Below, piece by piece: positions 5,855 through 7,257 of a stretch of DNA of 7,257 bases (the stretch's first letter is position 1; each line of letters starts with the position of its first letter). Under the pieces are notes generated by a model. It saw only the letters and a list, made by a program, of their open reading frames with translations, did not search any database and had not been told where the DNA came from. The DNA lies in assembly GCA_900551775.1 (NCBI GenBank), contig URXI01000222.1, forward strand, positions 1 to 7,257, in the 5' to 3' direction. Origin of the DNA: an uncultured Eubacterium sp. GTDB lineage: Bacteria; Bacillota; Clostridia; Peptostreptococcales; Anaerovoracaceae. Made by a program: the position numbers and the translations under genes.

Positions 5855-7246
5855 ATGGAATATGGAATTTTATCAATTGTCCCTACGATTGTCGCAGTAG
5901 GACTCGCCCTTACGACAAAAAATGTCTATGTGTCGCTGCTGCTGGGGTTGTTTATAGGAAACGTCATTATCTTTGACGGCAATATCCTCTCTGGTGTGGA
6001 CGGCATCATCAAATCTGTGGAAACGGTCTTTGCCGATGGAAGCAATCTGACGACGATGCTTGCAATCTCACTAATGGGAGGTATGATTCTGCTGATTCAA
6101 AAAGCGGGCGGCGTCAACGGTTTTATCGACTTTCTGACGGTAAGGACGTCTCTGATCAAATCAAAGAAATCCGCTAATTTCATCACCTGGCTCATCGGCA
6201 TCATCGTGTTTGTTTCTGCCAATATGAGCAGTCTGATCGCTGGTTCCATCATGAAACCGGTCAACGACAAGTATCTGACTTCCCCTGAAAAACAGGCCTT
6301 TATCGTGCACACCGTTTCCGCACCAGTCTGTGCGCTGATCCCCTTAAGCAGTTGGGGCGCTTACATGATCAGCGTGCTGGAAAATTCAGGCGTTGAAGGT
6401 GCGGCGGGCGTGATGATCAAATCTATACCGCTATCCTTTTATGTGGTGATCGCAGTGGCAATCGTGCCGATTTTGATTTTGACGGGCTTTGACTTTGGCC
6501 CAATGAAAAAAGCGGAGTTGCGTGTGATTGAGGAAGACAGGCTGGCAAAGGCCAGCGGCGTTTACGAAAAAGGTGAGGATGAAAAGACGACGACCTGTCT
6601 GCTGCTGATTCTGCCTGTAGCGGCGATGATTGCGGTGACCATCATCGGTATGTATATCACAGGCTATGGGAATATCTTAAATGGAGCCGGCATGAGATCG
6701 TTCTTGTGGGGCGTATTGTCTGGCATTGCCATCGCGTTCGTCATGATTCTGGCAAAGAAAGTGATGACTTTCAAGGAAGCCAGCGCTGCGCTATATGAAG
6801 GCTGGGTCGGTATGCTGCCGATTATTATCATCCTGACCTTTGCTCTTGGTCTGGGCGATCTCGTATCAACCCTGGGAACAGGTGAATACCTTGCCAATGC
6901 CTTCTCCGGTATTTTGAGTCCGGCGCTGCTGCCAGTCATCGCCTTTATCATCGCCTTGATTATCTCTTTCTCTACGGGAAGTTCCTGGGGCACGATGGCT
7001 GTGGTTCTGCCTCTCGTCATGCCGATGGCATTCACCATGGGCACCAGCATTCCACTCCTTGCCGGAGCGGTCTGGAGCGGCGGCCTGTTTGGAGATCAGT
7101 CATCGCCAATTTCCGATACGACTGTCGTGGCATGTTCCGCAACAAAATGTGGGATTGCAGAGCATATCAGAAGCCAGCTCCCATACACCTTGTCTGTTGC
7201 GCTGATATCAGCAGGGATGTACATTGTTGTCGGATTTATTATGTAA
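5855..7246 (+). CDS. NhaC-family Na+/H+ antiporter or related substrate antiporter
   Basis: This 463-residue polytopic inner-membrane protein has around ten or more hydrophobic segments along its length, separated by a charged cytoplasmic loop at about 215-245 (KKAELRVIEEDRLAKASGVY). Family signatures: SAPVCALIPLSSWGAYM in the first half; FSTGSSWGTMAVVLPLVMPM; and FGDQSSPISDTT followed by AEHIRSQLPY near the C-terminus (about 412-442). The length is normal for NhaC (PF03553-type), and the gene looks intact and ends at TAA. Members exchange Na+ for H+, and some couple ions to organic substrates such as malate/lactate or amino-acid derivatives. Its place third in a sigma-54-controlled operon with a guanidino hydrolase suggests a role in substrate uptake or product exchange rather than general salt or pH balance; that is inference. 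Only 11 bases follow, so further operon genes may lie beyond the window. Confidence 0.88.
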   Translation: MEYGILSIVPTIVAVGLALTTKNVYVSLLLGLFIGNVIIFDGNILSGVDGIIKSVETVFADGSNLTTMLAISLMGGMILLIQKAGGVNGFIDFLTVRTSLIKSKKSANFITWLIGIIVFVSANMSSLIAGSIMKPVNDKYLTSPEKQAFIVHTVSAPVCALIPLSSWGAYMISVLENSGVEGAAGVMIKSIPLSFYVVIAVAIVPILILTGFDFGPMKKAELRVIEEDRLAKASGVYEKGEDEKTTTCLLLILPVAAMIAVTIIGMYITGYGNILNGAGMRSFLWGVLSGIAIAFVMILAKKVMTFKEASAALYEGWVGMLPIIIILTFALGLGDLVSTLGTGEYLANAFSGILSPALLPVIAFIIALIISFSTGSSWGTMAVVLPLVMPMAFTMGTSIPLLAGAVWSGGLFGDQSSPISDTTVVACSATKCGIAEHIRSQLPYTLSVALISAGMYIVVGFIM

Positions 7247-7257
7247 AAAGGTTAAGC

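Noticed and set aside
1..7257. CRISPR arrays, tRNA or rRNA genes, riboswitches, complete insertion sequences
   Set aside because: No regularly spaced repeats, cloverleaf-like segments, known leader motifs or transposase frames were seen.

Overview
The window looks like a chromosomal piece of an anaerobic, low-to-moderate GC Firmicute of the class Clostridia. The grounds are strong AAAGGAG-type ribosome binding sites, TTG and GTG starts, a sigma factor/DUF4179 pair, and a RocR-like sigma-54 activator next to a small catabolic operon. The exact taxon cannot be read from the sequence. No RNA gene, CRISPR array or classical insertion sequence was seen.

Left region (1-2353, + strand): the C-terminal part of a membrane sensor histidine kinase runs in from the left edge. 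It is followed by a very short gene holding only the two ends of an ECF-type sigma factor; region 2 and the linker are missing although the reading frame is intact. A 4-base overlap joins it to a full-length DUF4179 membrane protein, the usual partner (probable anti-sigma factor) of this sigma family.

Convergent gap (2354-2562): this holds a word, TTCAGTTTGAA, repeated in direct and inverted orientation, a 12-bp perfect hairpin, and a second hairpin with a T-rich tail that would terminate the minus-strand regulator gene. It could be a small palindromic element.

Right region (2563-7246): a minus-strand PAS/AAA+/Fis sigma-54 activator is transcribed divergently from a three-gene + strand operon. 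The gap between them carries a near-consensus -24/-12 promoter (TGGCACA-N4-TTGCT) 44 bases before the operon's start codon, plus two palindromes that could be activator sites. The operon encodes (i) an arginine deiminase/DDAH-superfamily hydrolase, (ii) a TauE/SafE-family membrane exporter interrupted by a single in-frame TAG, and (iii) an NhaC-family antiporter.

Together this reads as a substrate-induced, sigma-54-dependent module for breaking down a guanidino or related C-N compound. The PAS-containing activator would sense a ligand, the hydrolase would release ammonia or an amine, and the two transporters would move substrate, product or ions. The substrate is not known. The two most unusual points are the internally deleted sigma factor and the amber-interrupted transporter, each lying between intact genes.
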